Source: JAAYZQ01 sp034428935 | GTDB taxonomy: Bacteria > Chloroflexota > Anaerolineae > JAAYZQ01 | Length of the DNA: 53,345 nt | Direction of reading: 5' to 3' | Assembly: GCA_034428935.1 (NCBI GenBank) | Contig: DAOUHB010000033.1 | Location: 1-53,345, forward strand | In this document: positions 7,586-16,420 of the stretch, one piece after another | Layout of the letters: every line of letters begins with the position of its first letter | Numbering within the stretch: the first letter of the stretch is position 1 | Position numbers and translations under genes: made by a program | Notes under the pieces: model-generated | Seen by the model: the letters and a program-made list of their open reading frames with translations, nothing else | Database searches by the model: none | Told to the model about the DNA's origin: nothing

Positions 7586-9385
7586 ATGATGGCGATACGA
7601 ACGCGCGGGCTGTGGGCCGTGCTCGTTTTGTGCCTCCTGCTCGCGGCCTGCCGCATGGGCAACGAGCAACCGGAGCCCAAGCTTGAGCCGACGCCTACGG
7701 CGGACCTGGCGCGCCTGGCCTTGCCTGCAACGGATCCGCCAGCGGCCGCTTCCGCCGCGCCCTCTCGATTGCCTTCCCCCGTCCCGGCACCGGAGGCGCA
7801 TCGCATCGGGACACGGGTTGTGGAGGGGGCGGGGGAATTCTACGATACGGTCACCGGAGAAGCTTTTGTGCCCCGCGGCGCCAACTATGTGGACGTGCGG
7901 GAGGTGGTCCCCGGGCAACTGTGGGAGGATTACGTCTTTGGGGCGGGCACCTTCCGGCCCGACCTGGTGCGCGAGGCGTTTCACCACCTGGCGCAATACG
8001 GCTACAACACGGTGCGCCTTCACTTTGACCTCTGTGTCCAGGGCCCCTCTTGCATCGGCCGGGCGGTGGGTACCGGGCTAAACCCCGAGTTCCTCGATCA
8101 CATGGTCGTGGTCATGAACATTGCCGCCGATGAAGGGCTGCATCTCATCATGGCGGCTGGCCGTGTCCCCCGGGATGGACTCTATTGGGACCGGTTTGCC
8201 GTGCACCACACCTTCGAGGAGGGGCTAGAGAGCCTGGGCGCCCTGGACGAGAACGGCTACTACCTCCACCCCGCGGGCATTGCCATGCAGGCCCAGTACT
8301 GGCGCGACCTGATGTCCGACCTGGCCCTGCGAAGGGCGCCCTTCGAGGTGATCCTCGGCTGGGAGCTGCAGAGCGAGTTCTGGCTGCACGCCCGCAAGCC
8401 GCCCCTGTCGCTGGATCGAGAGCTTGTAACGCTGCCCGGCGGCCCCACGTACAACCTGGCGGACACGGAGGAAAAGAGGCGGATGATCGCCGACGCGACG
8501 CTGACCTGGATGGAGTCGCTGGCGGCGGTCGTTCGCGAGACGGACCCCGAGGCCCTGGTGGGCATTGGTGTCGCCCCCTCCGCGTTGGAGTCTCCCAATC
8601 CCGTCGCGGCGCGATATGCCGACGTGGTGCCTCTCCTGGAGGCGGCCCCCCTGGATTTCTTCGATCTGATCACGCCCGGGGTGGACTGGGACCTGGCCCG
8701 GCAGGCAGGGACACTGTGGTCTGGTGCCTGGCAGGCCCGGCCGGCCATCCTGGGCCAGGTGACCATCCCCCGTGGACTGGTGCCTTCGCTCGACGTGGCG
8801 GCGGTGCGGGCGCAGGAATGGATTGCCGACTCGTGTGCCTACGGCCTGGATGGCTGGCTCGTGTGGGAGTACCACTCCCGGCCCGAGCCGGAGAGCGCGT
8901 GGGGCATGCTCTCGGGTGAGGACGAACTGCTGGAGGCCCTGGCGCCTGCCAACCAGCCTGATGCGTGCGTCGAGACGGACCTGCCGCTGTACAACCTGGC
9001 CCTTGGCCGGCCGGCCACGGCTTCCTCGTCGGGCGCCAAGACGCCGCCGGAACAGGCCGTGGATGGCACGGGGGCCATGTGGAGCGCGGCCGCCGCGGCG
9101 CCGCAATGGATCGAGATCGACCTGGGCGGGCCGCAAACGGTGGGCAGCCTGCGCCTGGTGGTAGCCCAATACCCGCCCGGCGAGACCCACCACCAGGTGT
9201 GGGCCATCCTGGAGGACGGCAGCAGCACCCTCCTGGCCACCATGGAGGGCTACACCATCCAGGGACAGGCCCTGGAGCCCGTGCTGGTGGAGCCGGTGCC
9301 GGGCGTGCGGGCCATCCGCGTCGAGACGCGGGAGAGCCCGTCGTGGGTGGCCTGGCGGGAGATCGAAGTGCGGGCGGCAGAGTAG
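7586..9385 (+). CDS. Secreted GH5-like glycosidase lipoprotein with C-terminal discoidin (CBM32-like) domain
   Basis: This 599-residue protein has a signal peptide with lipobox LLLAAC and a ~50-residue Pro/Ala/Thr linker. It then has a (beta/alpha)8 domain similar to GH5-type cellulases/mannanases: FVPRGANYVD, YGYNTVRLHFD, and FEVILGWELQSE where Glu is a candidate acid/base. A C-terminal F5/8-type sugar-binding domain starts at NLALGRPATASSS and includes WIEIDLGGPQTVGSLRLV. It would act on polysaccharide at the cell surface. Nucleophile and substrate are not assigned. No clear ribosome binding site precedes either ATG (7586 or 7589). Confidence 0.75.
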   Translation: MMAIRTRGLWAVLVLCLLLAACRMGNEQPEPKLEPTPTADLARLALPATDPPAAASAAPSRLPSPVPAPEAHRIGTRVVEGAGEFYDTVTGEAFVPRGANYVDVREVVPGQLWEDYVFGAGTFRPDLVREAFHHLAQYGYNTVRLHFDLCVQGPSCIGRAVGTGLNPEFLDHMVVVMNIAADEGLHLIMAAGRVPRDGLYWDRFAVHHTFEEGLESLGALDENGYYLHPAGIAMQAQYWRDLMSDLALRRAPFEVILGWELQSEFWLHARKPPLSLDRELVTLPGGPTYNLADTEEKRRMIADATLTWMESLAAVVRETDPEALVGIGVAPSALESPNPVAARYADVVPLLEAAPLDFFDLITPGVDWDLARQAGTLWSGAWQARPAILGQVTIPRGLVPSLDVAAVRAQEWIADSCAYGLDGWLVWEYHSRPEPESAWGMLSGEDELLEALAPANQPDACVETDLPLYNLALGRPATASSSGAKTPPEQAVDGTGAMWSAAAAAPQWIEIDLGGPQTVGSLRLVVAQYPPGETHHQVWAILEDGSSTLLATMEGYTIQGQALEPVLVEPVPGVRAIRVETRESPSWVAWREIEVRAAE

Positions 9386-9448
9386 GCAAAATCTGGAGAG
9401 GCTCACCGGGAGCAAGCCTGCCACCGGTGCGCCCCTCCTGCGCAAGGG

Positions 9449-10345
9449 TCAATCTTGCCTCAGCAGTGCCTCGATGTACCCCCGGTGCTCGTCAAAGTGC
9501 TCGTAGGTGTTGCCGGCGACCCAGTGGATGACAGGGAGCTGGGAGCCGGTGGCGCCTTCGGGCAGGTAGGACGCATAGGGCTGGAAGAGGGCCTCCTGGC
9601 CCATGCTGCCCAGGAGCTGGACCAGGCGGGCGTGCACCTCCTCAAAGTCGGCCATGACCTCGGAGGCGGTGCGGTGGGCGCGCCGCCGGAAGATGAGCTC
9701 GTTGATCTCGTCCTCGGTCTTGCCCTGGGAGACGGCCTCTTCGACGCCCATGGCCGCAAAGCGCGGACGCTTTTGCAGCAGCTCGACGATGCCCAGCTCC
9801 CAGGTCGCCAGGTGCGCCAGGTGATCTTTTACCGACCAGCCAAAGGGCCCGCGCCTGGTCAGTTGCCCGTCGCTCAGGGGCCGGATCACGTTCTCCAGCT
9901 CCCGGCGGGAGCGATCGATGCGTGACAGGAGCTCCTCCTTTGTACGTGGCACGTCGGACTTTTGCTCGGCGAGGATGATGGTGTTGCCTTCCGAGTCCTC
10001 GATGACGGCAAAGGTGCCCCAGATTTGCTTCTGGGGCTCCTGGACGAACCTGACGCCGCGCTCTGACAGGGTCTGGTACATCTCCTCGATGTCCGATGCC
10101 GCCAGGGTGAGGGCCTGGGACTTGCCGACCACCTGCCGGTAATGCTCCCAGTTGTCGTCGGGCAGGTAGAGGATGATCTCGGTCTCTGCGCCCGGCGGGG
10201 CGACGGCCAGCCAGCGGGCCGGCGCACCGGGGAAGAGGGGCTCGTCAGAGCGGACCTCCATGCCGAGCACCTCTGTGTAGAATTTGCGGGCTCGCTCCTG
10301 GTCCTTCACGAAAATCGATACGGTTCCAACGCGTGTGATGGGCAT
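9449..10345 (-). CDS. Glyoxalase/VOC domain fused to a DinB-like (ClbS/DfsB) four-helix domain
   Basis: This 298-residue protein starts at ATG 10345 behind AGGAGG. Residues ~1-125 form a VOC fold (VGTVSIFVKDQERARKFYTEVLGMEV ... FAVIEDSEGNTIILAE). Residues ~130-298 are DinB-like (DHLAHLATWELGIVELL ... VIHWVAGNTYEHFDEHRGYIEALL), with His residues that could bind metal as in ClbS/DfsB proteins. VOC proteins often bind or modify electrophiles or antibiotics, and DinB-like proteins use bacillithiol/mycothiol or protect DNA. The fusion suggests small-molecule detoxification or stress protection (inference). It is transcribed from a perfect consensus promoter with a ~158-nt leader. Confidence 0.8.
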   Translation of the reverse strand: MPITRVGTVSIFVKDQERARKFYTEVLGMEVRSDEPLFPGAPARWLAVAPPGAETEIILYLPDDNWEHYRQVVGKSQALTLAASDIEEMYQTLSERGVRFVQEPQKQIWGTFAVIEDSEGNTIILAEQKSDVPRTKEELLSRIDRSRRELENVIRPLSDGQLTRRGPFGWSVKDHLAHLATWELGIVELLQKRPRFAAMGVEEAVSQGKTEDEINELIFRRRAHRTASEVMADFEEVHARLVQLLGSMGQEALFQPYASYLPEGATGSQLPVIHWVAGNTYEHFDEHRGYIEALLRQD

Positions 10346-10509
10346 CTCGCCTCCTTGCTCGGTGGTTTCTGCGACAGACGCAAGGCTCACCTGCCTTGCG
10401 ACCGCATGGCCGCGTCGGTGGATTCTCGCAGCGTCTGCCTTCGCGCGCTCATCGCCAGGTGGGCCAGGCATTGCCCCGGAGGCACGAGGACCGATGTGCC
10501 AACGCGGGC

Positions 10510-10538
10510 ATTATACTGAAAGAGAGGTGGCATGTCAA
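10510..10538 (-). promoter_or_regulatory. Perfect consensus sigma70 promoter (minus strand)
   Basis: On the minus strand TTGACA (10538-10533), 17 bp, TATAAT (10515-10510). It drives the glyoxalase-DinB gene. Confidence 0.85.
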
Positions 10539-10558
10539 GAGGGGCGCGCCGCACTCAT

Positions 10559-10587
10559 TTGACAGTCCCGCGCTCCTGGGCTATAAT
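10559..10587 (+). promoter_or_regulatory. Perfect consensus sigma70 promoter (plus strand)
   Basis: TTGACA (10559-10564), 17 bp, TATAAT (10582-10587). It drives the GcvT-like/oxidoreductase operon. It stands back to back with the minus-strand promoter, the two -35 boxes being 20 bp apart around the palindrome GGCGCGCC (10543-10550). Confidence 0.85.
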
Positions 10588-10707
10588 TCTGGCTGACCCC
10601 GCAGCCAGGTGCGCGCCGCTGCCGCCTGTTCGGTCTTCCACCTCTGCCAGGTGGTTCCATCGCAGACGTAACGCCCGCGTTTCTTCGACCGACAGAAGGA
10701 GGGCTTT

Positions 10708-11901
10708 TTGCTCAGGGGAACACCCGTCCATGCACGGACCTCTACCCTTTGCCAGGCGCAGAACTGGCGCCGTTGGTCCGGCTACCTGGCCGCCGGCTCC
10801 TACGAGCTGCACCACGACCGCGAGTATTGGGCCATCCGCTCGGCAGCGGCCCTCATTGACGTCTCGCCTATCCACAAGTACCTGGTGCGCGGGCCCGACG
10901 CCATGCGGCTGCTGAACCGCGTCGTCACCCGCGACCTGGCACGTTGCGCCGTGGGCCAGATCTTTTACACACCCTGGTGCGACGCCCGGGGCAAGGTCAT
11001 CGACGATGGGCTGGTGGCCCGCCTGGACAAAGACATCTTTCGCCTCACCTCGGCCGAGCCCAACCTGCGCTGGTTGACCGACAACGCCCGGGGGCTGGAG
11101 GCCACCGTGGAGGACGAATCGGAGAGGCTCGCGGCCCTGGCGCTGCAAGGCCCGGCGTCGCGCCGGATCCTGGGCCAGGTGGCAGAGCCCGCCGCCGCGC
11201 TGGAAGGGCTGGGCCCGTTTCGGCTGCTGCAGGGCAGCCTGGGGGGCATCCCCGCCACCATCACCCGCACGGGCTACACCGGCGACCTGGGCTACGAGAT
11301 CTGGCTCGAGGCGGGCAGGGCCGTCGAGGCCTGGGACCTGCTCCTGGAGGTGGGAGGGGCCTACGGCCTCCTGCCCGCCGGGCTCCTGGCCCTGGACCTG
11401 GCCCGGGTCGAGGCGGGCCTCATCCTCATCGACGTGGACTATGTGCCGGCCCCCCGGGCCCTCACCCCTTCGCAGGCCTCGTCTCCCTACGAGCTGAACC
11501 TGGGCTGGGCGGTGGACCTGGATGGCGCTCCGTTTAACGGCTGGCGGGCGCTGCGCGAGGAAAAGCGGCGGGGATCGGCGTGGCAGCTCGTCGGCCTGGA
11601 GGTCGAGTGGGAAGCGCTGGAAAGGCTCTATGCCGCCGAGGGGCTTCCTCCTCAGCTCGCCGCCGAGGCATGGCGGGGCAGTGCGCCCATCTATGACGGG
11701 CGGCGGCAGGTGGGCTATGCGACGAGCGGCGCATGGTCGCCCCTGCTGAAGCGGATCCTGGCCCTGGCCCACCTTGAGGCCGGGCACGCGCAGCCGGGGA
11801 CCCGGCTTGCCATGGAGCTGACGGTGGAGCATCGGCGCCGGAAGGCTGCCGCCCGCGTGGTCAAGCTGCCCTTCCTCGATGCGGGGCGCAGGCGGGCCTG
11901 A
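10708..11901 (+). CDS. GcvT-like aminomethyltransferase/demethylase family protein
   Basis: This 397-residue protein uses a TTG start at 10708, fixed by AAGGAGGG at 10696-10703. It has the folate-binding GcvT/YgfZ fold: ALIDVSPIHKYLVRGPDA, TPWCDARGKVIDDGLV and the signature TRTGYTGDLGYEIWLE. GcvT-like proteins move a one-carbon group from an amine or sulfonium donor to tetrahydrofolate. It is followed 25 bp later by two FAD oxidoreductase genes. This recalls dimethylglycine/sarcosine dehydrogenases, where an FAD domain and a GcvT domain work together, so an oxidative demethylation role is plausible but unproven. No glycine cleavage P or H protein gene is nearby. Confidence 0.85.
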   Translation: MLRGTPVHARTSTLCQAQNWRRWSGYLAAGSYELHHDREYWAIRSAAALIDVSPIHKYLVRGPDAMRLLNRVVTRDLARCAVGQIFYTPWCDARGKVIDDGLVARLDKDIFRLTSAEPNLRWLTDNARGLEATVEDESERLAALALQGPASRRILGQVAEPAAALEGLGPFRLLQGSLGGIPATITRTGYTGDLGYEIWLEAGRAVEAWDLLLEVGGAYGLLPAGLLALDLARVEAGLILIDVDYVPAPRALTPSQASSPYELNLGWAVDLDGAPFNGWRALREEKRRGSAWQLVGLEVEWEALERLYAAEGLPPQLAAEAWRGSAPIYDGRRQVGYATSGAWSPLLKRILALAHLEAGHAQPGTRLAMELTVEHRRRKAAARVVKLPFLDAGRRRA

Positions 11902-11926
11902 GGCGCAGGGGAGAGCGAGGGAGGCC

Positions 11927-13546
11927 ATGGCTCGGAGCGATGCGCACGACGTGGACGTGGTGGTGGCCGGCGGCGGCCACAACGGCCTGACGGCGGCCGC
12001 CTACCTGGCGCGGGCCGGCAGGCGCGTCGTGGTGCTCGAGCGCCGCCACGTGGTGGGCGGGGCGGCGGTGACGGAAGAGCTGTTCCCCGGCTTCAAGTAC
12101 TCGGTCGCCTCCTACGTCGTCAGCCTGCTGCGCCCCGAGATCATTCGCGACCTGGAGCTGCAGCGCCACGGGCTGGAGATTCTGCCCCTGGAGAGCACCT
12201 TCACCCCCCTGCCCGACGGCGATTACCTCATGCGCTGGGCCGACCACGACCTGACGCGGCGAGAGATCGCCCGCCATTCGCCGCACGATGCCGAGGCCTA
12301 CGACGAGTTCGGGCAGCTCATGCTCCAGATGGCCCGGGCCGTCAAGCCCATCCTGGGCATGGTGCCGCCCGATCCCGGCTCGCTTCATCCCCGCGAGCTC
12401 CTGAGGCTGGGCAGCCTGGGCCGCCACATGCGCAACTTGGGAGAAAAGAACCTGTACGCCCTGGTCAAGCTGCTAACCATGAGCGCCGCGGATTTCCTGG
12501 ACGAGTGGTTCGAGAGTGAGCTGCTCAAGGCCACCATGTCGGCCAGCGGCATCATTGGCACGTTCCTCGGGCCCCGGTCGCCGGGCACGGCCTACGTCTT
12601 GCTGCACCACTACATGGGCGAGATCGACGGCGTCTTTCGGGCGTGGGGCTTTGCGCGGGGCGGAAATGGCGCCGTCAGCCAGGCCATCGCCGGCGCCGCG
12701 CGACGCTGGGGCGCCGAAATCCGGACCGAGGCGCCTGTGGCCCAGATCCTGCTGCGCAACGGAGAGGCCATTGGCGTGGTCCTTGAAAGCGGCGAGGAGA
12801 TCCGGGCGCGGACAGTCGTTTCGGGCATGGACCCCCGGCGCACCTTCCTGAAGCTGCTCCCGCCCGACAGCCTGCCCCCCGAGTTCATGGACGCCGTGGA
12901 GCGCTACCGCACCCGCGGCTCGTCGGCCAAGGTCAACCTGGCGCTGGATGCCCTCCCCGAGTTTACCGCCCTGGCCGGCAAGGACGTCCCCCGCCAGGGC
13001 GGCGTGCCGCTGCACCTGCGGGGGGCCGTCTCTGTCAGCCCCAGCCTGGACTACCTGGAACGGGCCTACGACGACGCCCGGCAGGGCGAGTTCTCGCAGC
13101 GGCCCTACCTGGACATCATCATCCCGTCTCTCATCGATCCCGGCATGGCGCCGCCGGGCAAGCACGTCATGTCGGTCTTTTGCCAATACGCCCCCTACGA
13201 CCTGGAGGGCGGCTGGAGCGACGCCCAACGGCAGGCCCTGGGCCAGACGGTCGTCGACACGCTGGCGGAGTATGCCCCCGACCTGGAAAAGAACATCCTG
13301 CACTGCCAGGTGCTGACCCCCTGGGACCTGGAAGAGACCTTTGGGCTCACGGGGGGCAACATCTTCCAGGGCGAGCTGGCACTCCAGCAACTCTTTTTCC
13401 TGCGGCCGGTGCCTGGCTGGGCCGGCTATCGCACCCCGATCCGCAACCTCTTTCTGTGCGGGTCGGGCACCCATCCGGGCGGTGGCGTGTCGGGCGCCCC
13501 GGGGCGGCTGGCCGCGCTGACGATCCTCGGCAGGCGGCGGGAGTAG
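11927..13546 (+). CDS. PYROXD2/CrtI-like FAD-dependent oxidoreductase (first copy)
   Basis: This 539-residue protein starts at ATG 11927 after GAGGGAGG. The N-terminal dinucleotide-binding motif VVVAGGGHNGLTAAAYLARAG and the LERRHVVGGAAVTEE loop are typical of the phytoene-desaturase/PYROXD2 superfamily. The C-terminal FAD motif reads NLFLCGSGTHPGGGVSGAPG. The frame is open slightly upstream, but the chosen start has the better ribosome site and follows the GcvT-like stop. A paralog follows immediately. The members of this family with a known role desaturate carotenoids; the context here points instead to amine or one-carbon substrates. Confidence 0.85.
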   Translation: MARSDAHDVDVVVAGGGHNGLTAAAYLARAGRRVVVLERRHVVGGAAVTEELFPGFKYSVASYVVSLLRPEIIRDLELQRHGLEILPLESTFTPLPDGDYLMRWADHDLTRREIARHSPHDAEAYDEFGQLMLQMARAVKPILGMVPPDPGSLHPRELLRLGSLGRHMRNLGEKNLYALVKLLTMSAADFLDEWFESELLKATMSASGIIGTFLGPRSPGTAYVLLHHYMGEIDGVFRAWGFARGGNGAVSQAIAGAARRWGAEIRTEAPVAQILLRNGEAIGVVLESGEEIRARTVVSGMDPRRTFLKLLPPDSLPPEFMDAVERYRTRGSSAKVNLALDALPEFTALAGKDVPRQGGVPLHLRGAVSVSPSLDYLERAYDDARQGEFSQRPYLDIIIPSLIDPGMAPPGKHVMSVFCQYAPYDLEGGWSDAQRQALGQTVVDTLAEYAPDLEKNILHCQVLTPWDLEETFGLTGGNIFQGELALQQLFFLRPVPGWAGYRTPIRNLFLCGSGTHPGGGVSGAPGRLAALTILGRRRE

Positions 13547-13553
13547 CGAACAG

Positions 13554-15143
13554 ATGGGCGAAGCATACGATGCAGTCATCGTGGGCGCCGGGCACAACGG
13601 CCTGGTAGTGGCCGGCTACCTGGCCCGGGCGGGACGGCGGGTGTTGGTGCTGGAGAGGCGAGACGTCGTCGGCGGAGCGGCCGTGACGGAGGAGCTGGTA
13701 CCGGGATTTCGCTTTGACAGCGGGGCGCACCGCCTGGGTTGGCTGCCGGACCGCATCGTGTCGGACCTGGACCTGGGGCGCCACGGGCTGCGCCTCTTGC
13801 CCTCCAACCCGGCCCTGGTTGCCCTTCAGCCCGGGGGTGAGGCGCTGGCCCTGTGGCGCAGCCCAGCGCGGACCTCGGCCGCGCTGCGCCGCTTTTCGCC
13901 GGGCGCCGCCGAGCGCTGGTCGTCGTTCGCCGGCTGGCTGGGGCGCCTGGCGCGCGTTCTGCGCCGCGCCTACGTGAACGCCGCCCCGCGGCCCACCAGC
14001 AGCCGCCCGGGCGACCTGCTTTCCCTCCTTGACCTGGGCCTGCATCTGCGCCTACTGGGCCGGGAAGAGATGATGGAGCTGATGCGCGTCGTGTCCATGC
14101 CCGTGGCCGATTTCCTGGACGAGTGGTTCGAGCACCCGGTGCTCAAGGGCGCCCTGGCCCTGGCGGGGGTGCGGGGGCTGGCCCAGGGCCCCCTCTCGGG
14201 CGGCACGACCTACCTGCTGCTCCACGGCTGGGCCGGTAGCCGGCCAGACTCGTTCGAGACCGGCATCTGGGTGCAGGGTGGCATCGGCAACCTGTCGGCC
14301 GGCCTGGCCAGCGCGGCCCGGCAGCGGGGCGCCGAGATCCGCCTGGGCGCCGTGGTGCAGCAGATCGTGGTGCGGGATGGGCGTGCCGTGGGCGTCGTCC
14401 TGGCCAGCGGGGAAGAGATCGAGGCGGCGCAGGTGATCTCGAACGCCGACCCCAGGAGCACCTTCCTGGAGCTGTTGGACCCCGTCCACCTGGAGGTCGA
14501 GTTTGTGCGGCAGGTGGGGAACATCAAGCATCGGGGGGTGGTTGCCAAGGTCAACCTGGCCCTCTCGGAGCTGCCCCGCTTTGCCGGGCTGCCGGGCGAA
14601 GACCAGGTGTGGGGCGGGCCCTTTGTCGTGAGCCCCAGCATCGGCTACCTGGAGCGGGCCTTCACCGACGCCAAATACGGCCGCGTCTCCCGCAACCCTG
14701 TCCTGGAGATCCAGGTGCCATCGGCCGTCGATCCCTCGCTGGCGCCGCCAGGTCTGCACGTGATGTCCATCCTGGTCCAGTACGTTCCCTACCACAGGCG
14801 CGACGCGGCCTGGGATCGGGCGCAGGCCGAGGCCCTGGGCGATGCCGTGATCCAGACGCTGGGCGAGTACGTTCCCAACCTGGAGTCGTCCATACTCTAT
14901 CGCCAGGTGCACACGCCGCCGAGCCTGGAGGCCACCTTTGGCCTGACGGAAGGGAACATCTATCACGGCGAAATGACGCTGGACCAGGTGCTTTTTCTGC
15001 GGCCCGTTCCCGGCTGGGCCTGGTACCGCACGCCCATCCAGGGCCTGTATCTGTGCGGCGCGGGGACACACCCGGGCGGCGGCGTGACGGGCGCCCCGGG
15101 CTATAACGCTGCCCGGCAGATCTTGCGGGACGGGCGGCGATAA
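13554..15143 (+). CDS. PYROXD2/CrtI-like FAD-dependent oxidoreductase (second copy)
   Basis: This 529-residue tandem paralog begins 7 bp after the stop of the first copy. It has the same landmarks: VIVGAGHNGLVVAGYLARAG, LERRDVVGGAAVTEE, the middle segment VADFLDEWFEHPVLKGALA, and the C-terminal LYLCGAGTHPGGGVTGAPGY. The pair is clearly a gene duplication that has diverged. The two may form a heteromer or use different substrates. It is the last gene of the operon that begins with the GcvT-like protein; a large hairpin follows. Confidence 0.85.
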   Translation: MGEAYDAVIVGAGHNGLVVAGYLARAGRRVLVLERRDVVGGAAVTEELVPGFRFDSGAHRLGWLPDRIVSDLDLGRHGLRLLPSNPALVALQPGGEALALWRSPARTSAALRRFSPGAAERWSSFAGWLGRLARVLRRAYVNAAPRPTSSRPGDLLSLLDLGLHLRLLGREEMMELMRVVSMPVADFLDEWFEHPVLKGALALAGVRGLAQGPLSGGTTYLLLHGWAGSRPDSFETGIWVQGGIGNLSAGLASAARQRGAEIRLGAVVQQIVVRDGRAVGVVLASGEEIEAAQVISNADPRSTFLELLDPVHLEVEFVRQVGNIKHRGVVAKVNLALSELPRFAGLPGEDQVWGGPFVVSPSIGYLERAFTDAKYGRVSRNPVLEIQVPSAVDPSLAPPGLHVMSILVQYVPYHRRDAAWDRAQAEALGDAVIQTLGEYVPNLESSILYRQVHTPPSLEATFGLTEGNIYHGEMTLDQVLFLRPVPGWAWYRTPIQGLYLCGAGTHPGGGVTGAPGYNAARQILRDGRR

Positions 15144-15158
15144 GGAGCAGGACGAGCA

Positions 15159-15203
15159 GGCGCACCCCACCCCTGGCGCCGCCCGTCAGGGGTGGGGTGC
15201 GCC
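15159..15203. terminator. Large bidirectional hairpin between convergent genes
   Basis: A perfect 17-bp inverted repeat (15159-15175 and 15187-15203; core GCGCACCCCACCCCTG) has an 11-nt loop. It lies in the 76-bp gap between the convergent oxidoreductase and aldolase genes. There is no T-tract on either strand, so it may be a repeat-derived barrier or an RNA-end protector rather than a classical terminator. Confidence 0.55.
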
Positions 15204-15219
15204 GTCGAGGGGGCGTTGG

Positions 15220-16239
15220 CTAACGCGCGGTCTCCATCTCGCGAGAATACTCCCCGGAACGGGCCAGGCTGTTGAGCCGCGAGCGCTCGGCAAAGATCTG
15301 CTGCGCCTGGGGCACGTTGCGCGGCTCTCCGCGCCAGGCCTTGAGGGAATTCTCTTGCAGGGCCCGGCCATAGGAAAAGCTCAGCTCCCACGGGAAACGG
15401 CCCAGGCGATTCATGGCGCTCAGGTGCTCCGTGGCCTGCTCGGGGCTCTGGCCTCCCGACAGGAAGACGATGCCCGGCACCGCGGCCGGCACGGCGCGCA
15501 GCAGGGTGCGCACCGTCGCCTCGGCCACCTCCTGGACGCCTGCCTGGCGCTCATTGCCCTTGCCCGAGATCACCATGTTGGGCTTCAGAAGCATGCCCTC
15601 CAGCAGGACGCCTGCCCGGGAGAGGTGCTGGAACACGCTCTCCAGGGTGGCCCTGGTCACCGCCGCGCAGCGCTCGATGCTGTGATCGCCGTCCATGAGC
15701 ACCTCGGGCTCGACGATGGGCACCAGGTCGGCCTCCTGGCAGTAGGCGGCGTACAGGGCAAGGGCCTGGGCATTGGCGTCAATGCAGTTGCGGCTGGGGA
15801 TGCCATCCCCGATGGTGATGACTGCCCGCCACTTGGTAAAGCGGGCGCCCAGGCCGCGGTACTCTTCCAGGCGGGCGCGGAGGCCATCCAGCCCCTCCGT
15901 CAGCTTTTCGGCGGGCGCCCCCGGGAGAGGAACCGTGCCCTTGTCGACCTTGATGCCGGGCATGATGCCCCGGCCGGACAGCACCCTGGGAAAGGGCCGG
16001 CCGTCGAGGGCCTGCTGGCGGATGGTCTCGTCAAAGAGGATGACGCCGCTGATGTACTCCTCCACCCCCGGCGAGGTGAACAGGAGGTCGCGGTACACCT
16101 GGCGGTTTTCCTCGGTCGATTCCAGGTCGATGCTTGCCAGGCGCTTCTTGATGGTCCCGGAGCTCTCGTCGGCTGCCAGGATGCCCTTGCCCCTGGCCAC
16201 GAGGGCGCGGGCGACGGATGCCAGTTCTTTCTTGTCCAT
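15220..16239 (-). CDS. Fructose-bisphosphate aldolase, class I
   Basis: This 339-residue protein starts at ATG 16239 behind GGAGGA. It cleaves fructose 1,6-bisphosphate to DHAP and glyceraldehyde 3-phosphate in glycolysis and gluconeogenesis through a lysine Schiff base. The sequence matches animal-type class I aldolases throughout: GKGILAADESSGTIKKR, KVDKG, FTKWRAVI, PIVEPEVLMDGDH and the Schiff-base strand GMLLKPNMV (Lys219), then FLSGGQS and SYGRALQ. Length is slightly short of the usual ~350-360. It has its own promoter (16385-16413) and is not in an operon with the transporter upstream. Confidence 0.95.
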   Translation of the reverse strand: MDKKELASVARALVARGKGILAADESSGTIKKRLASIDLESTEENRQVYRDLLFTSPGVEEYISGVILFDETIRQQALDGRPFPRVLSGRGIMPGIKVDKGTVPLPGAPAEKLTEGLDGLRARLEEYRGLGARFTKWRAVITIGDGIPSRNCIDANAQALALYAAYCQEADLVPIVEPEVLMDGDHSIERCAAVTRATLESVFQHLSRAGVLLEGMLLKPNMVISGKGNERQAGVQEVAEATVRTLLRAVPAAVPGIVFLSGGQSPEQATEHLSAMNRLGRFPWELSFSYGRALQENSLKAWRGEPRNVPQAQQIFAERSRLNSLARSGEYSREMETAR

Positions 16240-16263
16240 TTGTTTCCTCCTGTTGCACGTATT

Positions 16264-16306
16264 GCGAACCATATGGGCTGCCTTTCGGCAGGCTCAGAAC
16301 CATGGC
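16264..16306. repeat. Degenerate interspersed element in the aldolase leader
   Basis: tgcctttcggcaggctcag resembles a decayed copy of the widely scattered TTCGACAGGCTCAG-type element of environmental genomes. It includes a small stem GCC-TTTC-GGC. It lies in the ~140-nt aldolase leader. Confidence 0.3.
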
Positions 16307-16384
16307 CGTTCAGCAAACGGCTCGGCTGCGAGGATGGTGGGCGTTCTTTGCCGGGGGCGCGCCGGCGGACGGTCGCGCCCCCCA

Positions 16385-16413
16385 ATAATAGCACCGAACG
16401 ACGCTTCCGTCAA
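16385..16413 (-). promoter_or_regulatory. Sigma70 promoter for the aldolase gene
   Basis: On the minus strand TTGACG (16413-16408), 17 bp, TATTAT (16390-16385). The -35 box lies inside the hairpin CGCTTCC-GTCAA-GGAAGCG (16402-16420) that follows the transporter stop. Confidence 0.65.
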
Positions 16414-16420
16414 GGAAGCG

